Part shown: positions 6,998 to 16,812 of the stretch, piece after piece
Numbering within the stretch: position 1 is the first letter of the stretch
Layout: each line of letters opens with the position of its first letter
Virus record (IMG/VR): IMGVR_UViG_3300032605_001456
Coordinates: 1-22,411 of that record
Reading direction: 5' to 3' (one strand)
DNA: 22,411 bases
DNA from: a virus
The notes under the pieces: model-generated
Databases searched by the model: none
Seen by the model: only the letters and a program-made list of their open reading frames with translations
Told to the model about the DNA's origin: nothing
Translations under genes and position numbers: made by a program

Positions 6998-8962
6998 TCA
7001 CTGGTTGTTGCTCAAATTTCGGCGCTTGGGACCAAACGTGATAATCGAAGGCGCGATCGGTTGTTCCACCTGCGACGTGAGATCGTTGATCGTGATGTCA
7101 ACCTCAGCCGCACCGAAATTATCGACATTAATGAACTGTAACTTGTATGCGCCACCGTTCTGAATCGTCTGCAATGCAGGGCTCGAGCGGCCGGTGTCGT
7201 CAGTCGTGTAGTAATATTGAGGGTTGAAGTACAGGCTCATGTTGGGCTTCCCAGACGTTCGAATTGTATCGATGAACAGTTGTCCCTCAACATACATGTT
7301 TGGGTATGATTTTGGTGCGCCGATGTGGCTGATCAACTTCTTCTGGATCTTGTTCTGAAACCTGTCAAACCACACGAGGAATTGTGCAGAATAGTTGCTC
7401 GTCTGTCCGTGAGCATCTATCGCAGCGACGGCGTAGATGTAGCCTTTCGATGACGTCGTGTTCACGTCCCAGTCGAAGGTATCGTCGATCCACCAGCAAC
7501 ATGGATCAGTCAACGTCTCTAGCAAACTGGGATCTGGAACTTCGGGGCACGGGAACGGAACGTACGAATCATCAAAATTGTACTGTTTGTGCAACTCGAA
7601 CGGCAACAGTACAGTCGAGCGCCTGAAGACCTGAAATTGTTTGATGTCACGCTCGCTTGTGACAGGAAATGCCCATGTTACCATCAAACGATTCGTACCA
7701 TAATTCCATACGAAATTGATGTCACCGGGTGGAGGAGGAGCGTCTAGCTTCAATGTTGAGATAGTGACACGTTGTGATGGCTTGCTGCTCACTAGCGTCT
7801 TTGTGATTGCAATGTCACCGCTTCCATCGTCATTGACTGCCGGCAACGTCAGCACTGCAATTGTCCTGACCATGTAGCAATAGTTCGTATTGAATTTGAC
7901 CTGATAGTCAGCTGTCAACCCAATGCTAGGATCGTCAATGACGATGGGAGGACATACCGTCGTAGTACCGTCAGAACTCACCTCGAATTTGTCGATGATG
8001 TATCCAACGATCTCAAGACCGTATTTCTGTGCCTGGAACGACGTTTGTTCTGCACTCTGAACGTCGAAATACGTCAGCGTAGTCTTGAATTCATCCTCAG
8101 AGATCGTGCTAGAACCTCGCTGGTTCGCAGATTGCTTTGCCTGCTTGCTGAACCCTTGAATGTTGACAAGGTCGGTGGCCGTTGTCGCTGTTGGATCTGC
8201 GATCGCCCTGTCAATCAGGTCATACATGTATTTTGTGTTGATCTGTACGTTGATACCTGCACGTTTCAAGCTAGAGAAGAATTCATTCTTGATCGGAAAA
8301 AACGTACCGAAAGCTGACGAACCTCCTTTCAACCCAAAGCTCGATGCTTGACCGTCTGTGACAGACTGCGCAGAAAATGTCACACCTGATTGTGATGCCT
8401 GAGACAACGCTTGATTGATCAGGTTCTGATCAACGTATCCTGGGAGGGTGGTTGAAAGCGTAGCAGCTACATTTGCCGTGGTTGTGTTGTCATTCGTGGG
8501 CAATTGCAGCATCTGCTGCGTCATAGTACCTGAAACGATTTCATGGACCTTTGAGTCGATATTACCGTCGCAGAAGTGCACATTGACGTAGTTGTTTGAC
8601 GCAAATGCATCCTCATTGATCACGCTGCTGAGGTTGTCAAGTATGAGAGAACCGTTCTGCACACCCGACGTATTGAATGACTTGTTACGTTGAAGCACTG
8701 CACTAACTTGATTTCCAACATCGCCCAATTTCGTAGGCGTCCATGTTATCTTCACGGCTCTGGGAGCACGAGTGACAGAATACTGAATGAACGCAGAGTC
8801 TATCTCTGCGCCCGGGCGCGTCAGAAAGATCGACGGAACGCCTCCCGTTGCGTTCACACATTCATCAGGAGTGAAGAAGTTGTATTCGAACGTAGCCTGC
8901 ACCCCTTCAGTTTCGGGTACATCAACAACGTAGACTAAACGCGATGGTTGTGAGATACTCAT
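6998..8962 (-). CDS. Virion structural protein with fibronectin III-like domain
   Basis: This 654-aa protein probably belongs to the tail or baseplate. Residues about 405-530 form a fibronectin type III-like module: a Pro-rich entry (A-P-P-P-P-G-D-I), R-L-M-V-T-W, F-Q-V-F-R-R-S and Y-I-Y-A-V-A-A-I-D-A-H-G-Q-T-S, the usual W/Y/alanine-rich strand order of FN3 in phage proteins. The region after it (I-Q-K-K-L-I-S-H-I-G-A-P-K-S-Y-P-N-M to about 640) is another beta domain. Residues 1-400 are Thr/Ser/Gln/Asn-rich with a helical part around 160-270. No enzyme motif, signal peptide or membrane helix is seen. The ATG at 8962 shares one base with the TGA of the 1453-aa gene (TGATG), with AAGGA 10 nt upstream, so translation is tightly coupled. 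FN3 modules in phage particles are linked to surface contact or assembly; the exact role is not readable. Confidence 0.75.
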   Translation of the reverse strand: MSISQPSRLVYVVDVPETEGVQATFEYNFFTPDECVNATGGVPSIFLTRPGAEIDSAFIQYSVTRAPRAVKITWTPTKLGDVGNQVSAVLQRNKSFNTSGVQNGSLILDNLSSVINEDAFASNNYVNVHFCDGNIDSKVHEIVSGTMTQQMLQLPTNDNTTTANVAATLSTTLPGYVDQNLINQALSQASQSGVTFSAQSVTDGQASSFGLKGGSSAFGTFFPIKNEFFSSLKRAGINVQINTKYMYDLIDRAIADPTATTATDLVNIQGFSKQAKQSANQRGSSTISEDEFKTTLTYFDVQSAEQTSFQAQKYGLEIVGYIIDKFEVSSDGTTTVCPPIVIDDPSIGLTADYQVKFNTNYCYMVRTIAVLTLPAVNDDGSGDIAITKTLVSSKPSQRVTISTLKLDAPPPPGDINFVWNYGTNRLMVTWAFPVTSERDIKQFQVFRRSTVLLPFELHKQYNFDDSYVPFPCPEVPDPSLLETLTDPCCWWIDDTFDWDVNTTSSKGYIYAVAAIDAHGQTSNYSAQFLVWFDRFQNKIQKKLISHIGAPKSYPNMYVEGQLFIDTIRTSGKPNMSLYFNPQYYYTTDDTGRSSPALQTIQNGGAYKLQFINVDNFGAAEVDITINDLTSQVEQPIAPSIITFGPKRRNLSNNQ

Positions 8963-11900
8963 CAGGAATTTGTCCTTAGTTGTGTCGTTGACGGCAACGT
9001 AGATGTCGTGGGAGCGTTCTCATCAAAGGTCTCGATCGTCACATAGTACACATCGACGACACCGTCGTTTTGGTTCTTAGTACGATCAACGTAGTTGTTC
9101 ACGTTATTAGGTTGCGCATTTTGCGGGTAACCCACCTCGCTGCCTGCGGGCATGGTTGGCGACAGACTGTTGATGATAGCGTTCATCGTTCCGGTTGCAG
9201 CGCCAGGTTGATTTGGATTAGGAATGATATCACCGTTAGCGATCGCAAGGTTCAACGCTGCGGTACCGAACGGCGTAGCAGTCGTCGCTGCATAGTCAAC
9301 TTCGAAATCACGACCATCGACGATGATATTAAAGACACGTTCAAACTGCTTCGGCACAAGAACGTACTGGTTCAAGGACTCTGGCGCTGACACTGAAGAA
9401 AGCGTCTGTGAGAATGATGACATTGCTTGAAGCGATGACACGATAGAAGGAATGTCTTTCGCACGAAGAAGATTGAGATTTGACGCAACGTTGCCTTTTG
9501 ACGCCTGCTGTTGCAAGGGAACAGCCTGAGGCGTACCTTGTTGTGCTCCTCTGAACGTTGCTGTTGTCCCTGCATTGCCTGCAGTTCCAGCTGCATTACT
9601 CAACATGGGTCTACGTTGTGTCGCGCCGGGCGGGCCTCCTCGTGTGGGCGTTGAAGCTTTGTTCGAAGTTGTTGAGAACAGAACGCCGCCAGAACTTGAT
9701 GTGTTTGTGGATGAAGTTGATGCATTTGCCTGCGAAGCGTTCGCAGCTTGCTGCACTGTTTGCTGAACACACGTTTGCACAAACGCTGGTTCTACCGGCG
9801 TGGGGATGGGTCCCAGATGGAAATTGTATTCTGCAACGTTGATGCCAGTCATGAGCTCGATGTACACCTCAAGCAACTGACTTCCCACGTGGTTGAAGAG
9901 GATCTCAGCCTTCTGCGCTGCTGTCAGGAAAGAATATGCCGGATCCGCGAATGCAGCGCCAGCGCCCGTGATTCCTGTACCCCTTGCAATCGCCGCAGAG
10001 GCATACTCGACACCGTTAGTCGTAGAGATAGAAGTCGGCGATTCTAGGCTAGTCGAAAAGTTCTGTGTTGGGATTGAATTTATGACGTCTGCCAACCCAG
10101 GCGACTGAGGAAGTGGTAACCACTGTCCTGCTGAATTCCAGAGAGGGAATCTCGACATCTCGAACAGGCAACTAACCGGTTTGTAAATGATGTCAGGATT
10201 CGTTACGTCAACCTTGCTCACTGTCACCCAAACAAGATCGTTCCGCTTGACGTTTGACGAACCGTTCGTGCTGTTCTGCACGTTCACAGACTGTTTCAAT
10301 TGCTGCGTAAACCCAAGAGGTACACCAACCGTCAGAATGTGCTTGTTCGTAGCCTCAGGTGTTGCGAGACCTGCATTGTTTAGGAAGCCGTACAGTGCCG
10401 TAAGTGTTTGCTGCGTAACGTTTGATTGATCGAGGATCGTGATCTCGCTATTCGCCGAGGGATCGTTCGCAAGTTGCGAAGACGTTGTACCAGACGAATT
10501 GCTGTCGGCATTGAACGTTGATGTTAGGTTGTTGACAGTTGATGCTAACATCATGATCTGTTGTTCTGTACACAGAACCTGCAGCAACGCAGAATTGTCT
10601 CCAAGTTTATCGTTGATCTCTGACAACTTTGAGACAACCACCTGGCTTTTGAGATAGTTGCTCATGCCAGTCATTGAGTTCTGCAATGTATTCGGAACGT
10701 TGATGACGGTGCCCAACAACATTGACGTCCGTTCGTCCTCTGCAAGAGCAAGTTGCGTCAGGCTGTTGTACGACATCGCAAAGTTCTTAGATGATTGTGA
10801 CACGACGTACGCGTTGCTAACGCCCTGATAGACCCTCGAGCTATATGCAACGTTTTGAACGTTTGTCGTGCCGACGATCTGTTGACCTGTGTACGCAGCG
10901 ACCATTGAGATTGCAAAGTCAAATGCAATCGCAACAAGCGCAGTATCAATTTGATTGCTGAACAGAGTACGTCCGTGTTGAATTGCCTTCGTTGCCACTG
11001 AAAATTGTTTGATGACATCATTGATGAATCTGTGCATGATTCCGGTGACGCGCGATCCACTCTTCAATGCATGAGTGATCTTGTTGGGCGTCAATGCAGG
11101 ATCGATCAGCGTTGCAGATTCTCCATAACCCGCGCTCTGTAGCGATGAATTCACGAAATTTGTGACAAGCTGCGTCGCGGCGGCCGACGGCTTGAACGTT
11201 GATGCAAGGTGCTTCTCAACCATCTTGATCAATGTACTTACCGTCGCATCAGGTGTGTTCACAGCCGCAGCTGAGCTCTTGCTCGAGACAAGTTGTTGAG
11301 CCTGCGCATAGGCCGACAACTCTCCTCCGACAGTTCCTGGTTTATTGAGCTCAGCTTGTTGCTTAAGCAATGCCGCTTGTTCTGACGATGAATAACCCAT
11401 CGATGTCAGAGCTTGAGCGAGCGTGTACGTCGAATGATTTCCGTCATTCGGGCTCAGGACCCGTGCTAGCACAAGCATAAACAACATCGACCTAAGACTG
11501 ACGTCCATCTTTGCGCGAGCATAGACTGCGCACATCAGATCCTTGCTAATTTCTTCAAGCACATCGCCCGAGTTCGTATCAATCAACTCTGATGCAAACT
11601 TTGTGATGAGAGAGTCGATATCATTCAAGAAAGCGCCGCTAGCATCGATGTCGCTTGACGGTGACGAGTACAGGTTCAATCCATTGACGATCGTCATGAA
11701 ATTGTTGTACTGATCCTGCAAGCGCGATGCAAAGTAATCGACGTTCGAAGTGTCGAAGCGCGTGCCATCAGTTCGTAGAACGTTGTCAAAGTAAAAATCA
11801 CCTCCCGGGAGGTACGTACCGACGGTGTTCTTCACAGACGTTGGTTCGAACGTCAGAACACGTTGCTGAGCTCCTCCTCCGGGAGGTGAGTTCAACGTCA

Positions 11901-13323
11901 TCGCAAGTGACACGAGTGCGTTCGGAGTGTATTCAGGGAAGTCAGTGATGCTGCTACCAAATTCACCTATGACATAGTCGAATACGTTCTGATTCCCAGC
12001 ATTTGACACATTGTAGCCGTAGAATCCAGACAACGTGTTCTTCACTGATGGCTTCGATAATCCATACGAATATCGGTACTCACGAGTCAACAGGTGCGCT
12101 AGCCCTGCGATCCAGCGTTCAACGTTACCGCTGATCGCCACGCTCGAGTAAAGCATTCCGAACAATGGACTCACTGTGTTTGTGATGAGCGATTGAACGT
12201 CATCTGATGACACGTTCGCGATCTGCGTCAGCGTAAGCGGCACTGACGCTGATGTGATCACATTCATGTCAAAGTAACTGCTCTTGTACAACACAGAAGG
12301 ATCAAGAATGGAAGTTGCTGACGTGTCATGCAACTCAAGGTTGGGTGGCATGTTCACGAGATTCAATGTGTGATATCGCAATATCGCCTTCAACTCAGCA
12401 AGAAGCTGCATCCACACCTTCGTTGAAGTGTAAGTGCCTGTGACAGTTCCAATCTGATAACCAAGCAATTCCATCGTTGCAAGATTTCCATATGACAATG
12501 GAAATGATGTGTAGTTGATGGGCGCGGGCGAAGTACCCGACTGTTGTGAAGTGCTTACGTTGTAAATGTTGTGTCTTAGATCGAGCTGGCTCTTGTTGCT
12601 CTCGATGATCCGGACAAGATTCAGTAGAAAAGCTGCGTCATCATTCAGACCTGATATTGCCTGGCCAAGCGTTGTCGTACGTTCTACAACTGCCTGCGCG
12701 ATCGCTGGGTTCTGATCTATCAATGACGCAAAATGATTGAACGTGGTACACGTGATCATTGCACGCATTGACGCTTGTGCATTGATGTACTTGCCCACGT
12801 CAGTCAGAGAAAAGTTCGTCAGGCCTTCGATGGGCATCGGCAACTTCAACACCGGCCTTTCAGTCGTGTTGATCGCTAGCGGTTCGAAATGTGTCAACAT
12901 TACGATCTCAGGACGTTCATTCGACAGGCCGGTCACCTGCTCAGTGAAACTGAGGCTAGCGGTTGGAACTGTGTTATCGTTCAGAGGTTTTAACACCTTA
13001 CTGGCGTTCAATGCCAACGAAAATGTTGGCATGACGTGATTTGAAATGTTGCTGCGTGAAAAGATGGTACCGGGTGCAGAGAGCCTGCTGACTATGTCTG
13101 ACACGGAAATCTTCGGACTAGCAGTCACATTTGTTACTGCGCGAGAGATGACCGGTAGGCTAACGCTGACCTCTGTAGGTTTAACAGTTCCCAATGATTG
13201 GGGCGATGAAAGTGTCGTACTGAGGCGGCTCACTTGACTTGTTACGCTAGAGAGCGCCTTCGGTTGCACCGTCATGTTACCCACGTTCACTGGGCTGCCA
13301 TTGTTTCCTGTGAGTGATTTCAT
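8962..13323 (-). CDS. Giant virion structural protein (1453 aa)
   Basis: This is the largest gene in the window. The protein is rich in Ser, Thr, Asn, Gln, Val and Ala. Residues 1-110 are low-complexity Ser/Thr/Val sequence. Residues 110-1170 are a long mixed region with many amphipathic helices and N-x-T/N-F motifs. Around 990-1080 comes a recognisable block, K-H-I-L-T-V-G-V-P-L-G-F then L-V-W-V-T-V-S-K-V-D and Y-K-P-V-S-C-L-F-E-M-S-R-F, similar to parts of giant structural proteins in other large phages (memory only). About 1175-1285 is a flexible Gln/Ser/Thr/Gly/Pro linker, and 1290-1453 is a C-terminal domain ending in a beta strand V-V-D-V-Y-Y-V-T-I-E-T-F. No catalytic motif, signal peptide or membrane segment is seen. 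ATG at 13323 overlaps the previous stop by four bases (ATGA). Baseplate hub/wedge or other large tail assembly part is plausible. It has no visible tape-measure signature, such as a long repeated helix with membrane segments. Confidence 0.75.
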   Translation of the reverse strand: MKSLTGNNGSPVNVGNMTVQPKALSSVTSQVSRLSTTLSSPQSLGTVKPTEVSVSLPVISRAVTNVTASPKISVSDIVSRLSAPGTIFSRSNISNHVMPTFSLALNASKVLKPLNDNTVPTASLSFTEQVTGLSNERPEIVMLTHFEPLAINTTERPVLKLPMPIEGLTNFSLTDVGKYINAQASMRAMITCTTFNHFASLIDQNPAIAQAVVERTTTLGQAISGLNDDAAFLLNLVRIIESNKSQLDLRHNIYNVSTSQQSGTSPAPINYTSFPLSYGNLATMELLGYQIGTVTGTYTSTKVWMQLLAELKAILRYHTLNLVNMPPNLELHDTSATSILDPSVLYKSSYFDMNVITSASVPLTLTQIANVSSDDVQSLITNTVSPLFGMLYSSVAISGNVERWIAGLAHLLTREYRYSYGLSKPSVKNTLSGFYGYNVSNAGNQNVFDYVIGEFGSSITDFPEYTPNALVSLAMTLNSPPGGGAQQRVLTFEPTSVKNTVGTYLPGGDFYFDNVLRTDGTRFDTSNVDYFASRLQDQYNNFMTIVNGLNLYSSPSSDIDASGAFLNDIDSLITKFASELIDTNSGDVLEEISKDLMCAVYARAKMDVSLRSMLFMLVLARVLSPNDGNHSTYTLAQALTSMGYSSSEQAALLKQQAELNKPGTVGGELSAYAQAQQLVSSKSSAAAVNTPDATVSTLIKMVEKHLASTFKPSAAATQLVTNFVNSSLQSAGYGESATLIDPALTPNKITHALKSGSRVTGIMHRFINDVIKQFSVATKAIQHGRTLFSNQIDTALVAIAFDFAISMVAAYTGQQIVGTTNVQNVAYSSRVYQGVSNAYVVSQSSKNFAMSYNSLTQLALAEDERTSMLLGTVINVPNTLQNSMTGMSNYLKSQVVVSKLSEINDKLGDNSALLQVLCTEQQIMMLASTVNNLTSTFNADSNSSGTTSSQLANDPSANSEITILDQSNVTQQTLTALYGFLNNAGLATPEATNKHILTVGVPLGFTQQLKQSVNVQNSTNGSSNVKRNDLVWVTVSKVDVTNPDIIYKPVSCLFEMSRFPLWNSAGQWLPLPQSPGLADVINSIPTQNFSTSLESPTSISTTNGVEYASAAIARGTGITGAGAAFADPAYSFLTAAQKAEILFNHVGSQLLEVYIELMTGINVAEYNFHLGPIPTPVEPAFVQTCVQQTVQQAANASQANASTSSTNTSSSGGVLFSTTSNKASTPTRGGPPGATQRRPMLSNAAGTAGNAGTTATFRGAQQGTPQAVPLQQQASKGNVASNLNLLRAKDIPSIVSSLQAMSSFSQTLSSVSAPESLNQYVLVPKQFERVFNIIVDGRDFEVDYAATTATPFGTAALNLAIANGDIIPNPNQPGAATGTMNAIINSLSPTMPAGSEVGYPQNAQPNNVNNYVDRTKNQNDGVVDVYYVTIETFDENAPTTSTLPSTTQLRTNS

Positions 13324-15800
13324 GACGGCGCGCTTTCAATCGTAAGTGTGTTCGTCTTTACTTCGGGCGCGTCATTGTAATCGTTCATGACAGGTAGGAT
13401 GACGTAAAACAGTTCACCCACATCATCGTTTGTGATTTCGTGCATGAACTGACACATTCCAGAAGAAAACTGAGAATGCGATTTTCCGATCGGCGTCCTG
13501 ATGCCGTGTACTTCCTTGAAGATGAGAAATGAATCGATGCGTGTTATGTCACCTACGACCGTCCACGTGATGAGGTTGAGGTAGCGATCGAAGTTGGACG
13601 CGATGACATTGCTCAATGAAATTGGTAGCAAATTCATTGAGATATCGATGGTTGTAACGTCACCCACGGTTCCGAAGCCCATGGGATCCTTTGCGTACCT
13701 TTGTGATGCGCCGTTTGTAGAGACAATCGTCCCCTTGTTCAGTGCTAGTGGGTGAAGGAATTTTGCAGGACTGAAAGTGTACGTCTTCAACGTTGTCGGA
13801 TCGGTTGAAGTCTTCACGAATTTATCGAACATCGTCTCAGGAGCACGCAGCATCGGGTATATTTCGTACCGGTAATTACGTCCATAGACCAGTGGTTTGA
13901 TCGCCTGATTTTTTCTGAGGGCATCGTCGTCAAAGTGTGTAGCCGTCATGATACGGAAGCTCTCTCGTTCACCTGACGTGAGGTCAACCCTGTCAATTGA
14001 GAATGCAAGAAGCTTAGCGAGCTCGTCACGTTGCGTTGCAACGTCACCTGAAAAAATGTCACTCATTCCCTGGTTCGCAAGCATCTGCTTGATCTGATCC
14101 ATGTTCGTGCTATTCACGTTGAACGACAGATCAAACGTGACGTTCGGCGTTGAATCGTTGGTGACGTTCAAGTTTGTGTACTGCACATCAACAAGGCCGT
14201 TCTGAGGTTGCAAGAACTCAATGACCGCAGCACCGACGTCCTTTACGTTTCCATCCTTATAGATGATACGCGCAGCGTACTTGTAGATGTTGTCCTGTGA
14301 CACAGTGCTGTCAATTGTAGTCAACAGATCTGCAGCGCGTGACGCATCATCGATGAAGCAAACGTCATTGTTGAGAAACGTTGGTGATGAATCAAACGTG
14401 GTCATGTTCCATCGCAACAATTGAACGGCAACTGCGTTTGTAGGAAGGCTTCTTACTGAAACTTCCACACCTTTGTCGATCTGCGTGACTGTGACAACAG
14501 ACGCCGAGATGGGAGAATAACGTCCTGGCTTGATGACAACATTCGTGTATTCGAATCCCTTCGCAGGTTGTTGGCCTGTCGGTATGACCCTGTACACGAC
14601 GGATGAATACGTTGGAACATCAACGCTGATCTTTGTTGATTGTTGTTTGCTTGTCAACTGATACGAACCTACGAGATTGTAGCTGTCAGTGTCAGCATTC
14701 GTTGCCCACAACGTCTTCTTGTAGACGTCGATGCCGACTGCACTTGTGTCAACTTGCTTGATTTCCAGCGTTCCTGTGTACGACCTTGGAGGAATTGTCA
14801 CGCTCAACTGAGGTGGTGTCTTAGGCGTATGATACACGAGGATGTGCTTCTGCAGATCGAGCGTCTTATTGATCGTGTTGATTTTCATTCCATTGCTCGA
14901 GCTAATCAGATCGAACTCAACAAAGACCTGCGTGACAGGCTTACCCATCAGCATCAATTTTGCTTTTGGAATGAGAACATTGATCTTCGCGAACAACACG
15001 CCATTTGTCACTGATTGCAAAACCTGCACACCGTCAGCATCAGCAACATCGATCGTAGAGGTTGGAGGAATTGACGTGGTGACTGGAAAGATCCTTGCGT
15101 TCATCAGCTGCGCGGCCGGATCAGTGATCAACTCCTGCATTGTCGACGTATTTGACAGGCCTCCCAACGTAGCATACTCCGACGATGAACGTGGCGTGAG
15201 GTTGAGTGCATGCGAAGGATCTAGACCTTGACGTGTGATCATCTCAACTGAAAGCGCTTTCGTGTTCGCAGCAGCAGATGCAGCCCTGCTTGCCTTCTGA
15301 TTCGGTACTGCTTTGCTGTTGGTTACGGTCTGCAGAACAGGTTGAGGATTGTTATTGTTCTTGGTGTCACTTGCGCTAACAAGCGTCAATCGAGGATGAT
15401 TCAACGATGGAATGCTGGACAGTGGAACGCCGGCCTGCAATTGCGGCATTATGTCATTGTTGATCAGCGCAGCGATGTCGCAATCAACAGAAGCGATCAC
15501 GTACGCATTCTGTTGTTGCTGCTTCGTCTTTGCGTCAATCGTAGTCGATTTTATGTTTGAAACCAGAGAACGTGTGTCAATGACACCTCTTTGTGAATTA
15601 CCGAACAATGGCTTTGGAGGTATGACACGTGTCGCGACGTTGATCGTCAATTTCTGCACTTTGTACTTTACGACATCATCCTGTGATATCGAATACTCAA
15701 ACTCGAAATTCAGATCACCATTGGCGGCGACTGTCAATAGATGAGCAAAGTCATCATCAACGTTGAGGACTTTTGGTGTCTGTGGAAGCTTGAAGTACAT
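13320..15800 (-). CDS. Virion structural protein with several FN3-like modules (826 aa)
   Basis: This 826-aa protein is mostly beta strand. After an N-terminal domain (1-130) comes a Gln/Asn/Ala/Ser-rich stretch (about 105-200) that looks like a linker. Fibronectin-III-like modules follow: about 330-430 (G-T-L-E-I-K-Q-V-D then Y-N-L-V-G-S-Y-Q-L and V-V-Y-R-V-I-P-T), about 430-530 (V-E-V-S-V-R-S-L-P, V-Q-L-L-R-W-N) and about 735-826 (L-N-L-I-T-W-T, F-L-I-F-K-E-V-H-G-I, L-F-Y-V-I-L-P-V-M-N-D-Y). The W-then-Y/V spacing is that of FN3, by eye. There is no signal peptide, membrane helix or enzyme motif. It starts 6 bp after the 316-aa gene and its TGA overlaps the ATG of the 1453-aa gene, so it is in the middle of a coupled run. 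It is probably a partner of the 1453-aa and 654-aa proteins in the same tail or baseplate substructure; this is inferred from position. Confidence 0.75.
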   Translation of the reverse strand: MYFKLPQTPKVLNVDDDFAHLLTVAANGDLNFEFEYSISQDDVVKYKVQKLTINVATRVIPPKPLFGNSQRGVIDTRSLVSNIKSTTIDAKTKQQQQNAYVIASVDCDIAALINNDIMPQLQAGVPLSSIPSLNHPRLTLVSASDTKNNNNPQPVLQTVTNSKAVPNQKASRAASAAANTKALSVEMITRQGLDPSHALNLTPRSSSEYATLGGLSNTSTMQELITDPAAQLMNARIFPVTTSIPPTSTIDVADADGVQVLQSVTNGVLFAKINVLIPKAKLMLMGKPVTQVFVEFDLISSSNGMKINTINKTLDLQKHILVYHTPKTPPQLSVTIPPRSYTGTLEIKQVDTSAVGIDVYKKTLWATNADTDSYNLVGSYQLTSKQQSTKISVDVPTYSSVVYRVIPTGQQPAKGFEYTNVVIKPGRYSPISASVVTVTQIDKGVEVSVRSLPTNAVAVQLLRWNMTTFDSSPTFLNNDVCFIDDASRAADLLTTIDSTVSQDNIYKYAARIIYKDGNVKDVGAAVIEFLQPQNGLVDVQYTNLNVTNDSTPNVTFDLSFNVNSTNMDQIKQMLANQGMSDIFSGDVATQRDELAKLLAFSIDRVDLTSGERESFRIMTATHFDDDALRKNQAIKPLVYGRNYRYEIYPMLRAPETMFDKFVKTSTDPTTLKTYTFSPAKFLHPLALNKGTIVSTNGASQRYAKDPMGFGTVGDVTTIDISMNLLPISLSNVIASNFDRYLNLITWTVVGDITRIDSFLIFKEVHGIRTPIGKSHSQFSSGMCQFMHEITNDDVGELFYVILPVMNDYNDAPEVKTNTLTIESAPS

Positions 15801-15806
15801 GTCAGC

Positions 15807-16757
15807 TCAAGGCCTGAAGACCAGCGTAAAGAGATGTAGGAACGTGTCGGTTGCGTTCTGGTCAACGACGCACTTCCCTACGAAGAATACGTGTGCGTTA
15901 GATGCGGGATGAATCCCGTAGTCAATGACGTCAAGCTTGCTAACCTTGCCGGTGCTTACCTCAAAGAACTGTCCCACAACGTTGTTTGCGATTGACGTCG
16001 GATCAAAATTGATCTTTTGTAGCTGGCCCAATGACTCGTAGTAGTACAACTCGCTGAAGACGTGCTCGAATAACATGCGTCGGACTAGGCCCAAACCGAC
16101 GTAGTTTCCCAATGGTGACTTATTCGTCACGTTAATCGGCGGAAGAAACTGAAAGTTGACAAGGTTCGAAAATCGAGGATCTGAGAAGACGCTTGCGAGG
16201 TTATTGATGTTCGCTAAGTGCATGTGTTGTGGAACAGGACGATCATTGTTGATCGTGAACGTAACCTCGTTCGGTCCCATCTCAAACCCGTCAACATCAA
16301 ACAGAGGATTCGTTGAGGCGATGGGATAGAGATTGCTAAGGTTCTCAGCAGACGAACCCAACAGAACATTTGCCGCTGTTGCGAACTCAGGACCGGTCAA
16401 CGCACGGGTGCTCTGGATTGGTGATCCTACGAACGTTCCTGTCAGTGCTTGGAATGAGTATTCCAAGATCTGACCTCCATTGCTCATCGCAATGCTAGAA
16501 GCGTTCGCGAACGCCTGAATTTCACCGGCGTCATTGCCCTGAAACATCACGTTATCCTGTGGCAATTGACAAGACTCAAGGTAAATCCGTTGAGTCGCAT
16601 CTTGACTGCCGCTCGCTATGTCAGCCTTATAGAAGGTTCCAGCGTCAGTGAACGTGATGTACTGAATGTCAATCCCACCGTTGGCGAGTTGACGTCGACC
16701 TTCAGTGGTGATGACAGTGTCTAGGACACGTGACTTGCTATCAAGAATTCCCGACAT
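15807..16757 (-). CDS. Phage virion structural protein, GR-module family (316 aa)
   Basis: This 316-aa protein opens with G-I-L-D-S-K-S-R-V-L-D-T-V-I-T-T-E-G-R-R-Q-L-A, the same kind of N-terminal module as the 238-aa protein at 5537-6253 (G-[FI]-L-D, L-D-x-V, T-x-x-G-R, L-A shared). A strand with Y-I-T-F-T-D-A-G-T-F-Y follows, then a beta-rich body and a C-terminal strand pair ending in H-L-F-T-L-V-F-R-P. Residues about 155-185 (N-P-L-F-D-V-D-G-F-E) and 230-250 (R-R-M-L-F-E-H-V-F-S-E-L-Y-Y-Y-E) are distinctive but unassigned. There is no enzyme motif, signal peptide or membrane helix. It is the first gene of the structural run, 55 bp after the PhoH stop, and its leader contains an A+T-rich TATATT box at 16767-16772 that could belong to a phage-specific promoter. 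No good Shine-Dalgarno site is visible. Virion protein is likely; its exact place is unknown. Confidence 0.72.
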   Translation of the reverse strand: MSGILDSKSRVLDTVITTEGRRQLANGGIDIQYITFTDAGTFYKADIASGSQDATQRIYLESCQLPQDNVMFQGNDAGEIQAFANASSIAMSNGGQILEYSFQALTGTFVGSPIQSTRALTGPEFATAANVLLGSSAENLSNLYPIASTNPLFDVDGFEMGPNEVTFTINNDRPVPQHMHLANINNLASVFSDPRFSNLVNFQFLPPINVTNKSPLGNYVGLGLVRRMLFEHVFSELYYYESLGQLQKINFDPTSIANNVVGQFFEVSTGKVSKLDVIDYGIHPASNAHVFFVGKCVVDQNATDTFLHLFTLVFRP

Positions 16758-16812
16758 GCATCGACAAATATACCACGTGTCCTATCCCAGGGCCGGGATC
16801 GCGTCGCATAGA

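Noticed and set aside
9558-9842. Plus-strand frame opposite the 1453-aa gene
   Set aside because: It arises opposite the Gln/Ser/Ala-rich linker, a typical source of antisense open frames, and has no features of its own.
8962-13323. Tape-measure protein call for the 1453-aa gene
   Set aside because: It lacks membrane segments, long coiled coil or periodic repeats and has a linker plus beta-type C-terminal domain, so only a general structural call is justified.
16758-16812. Hairpin between PhoH and the structural run as a terminator
   Set aside because: The stem (ATCCC/GGGAT) is only 5 bp and no U-run follows, so it is too weak to call; the nearby TATATT box lacks a -35 partner.
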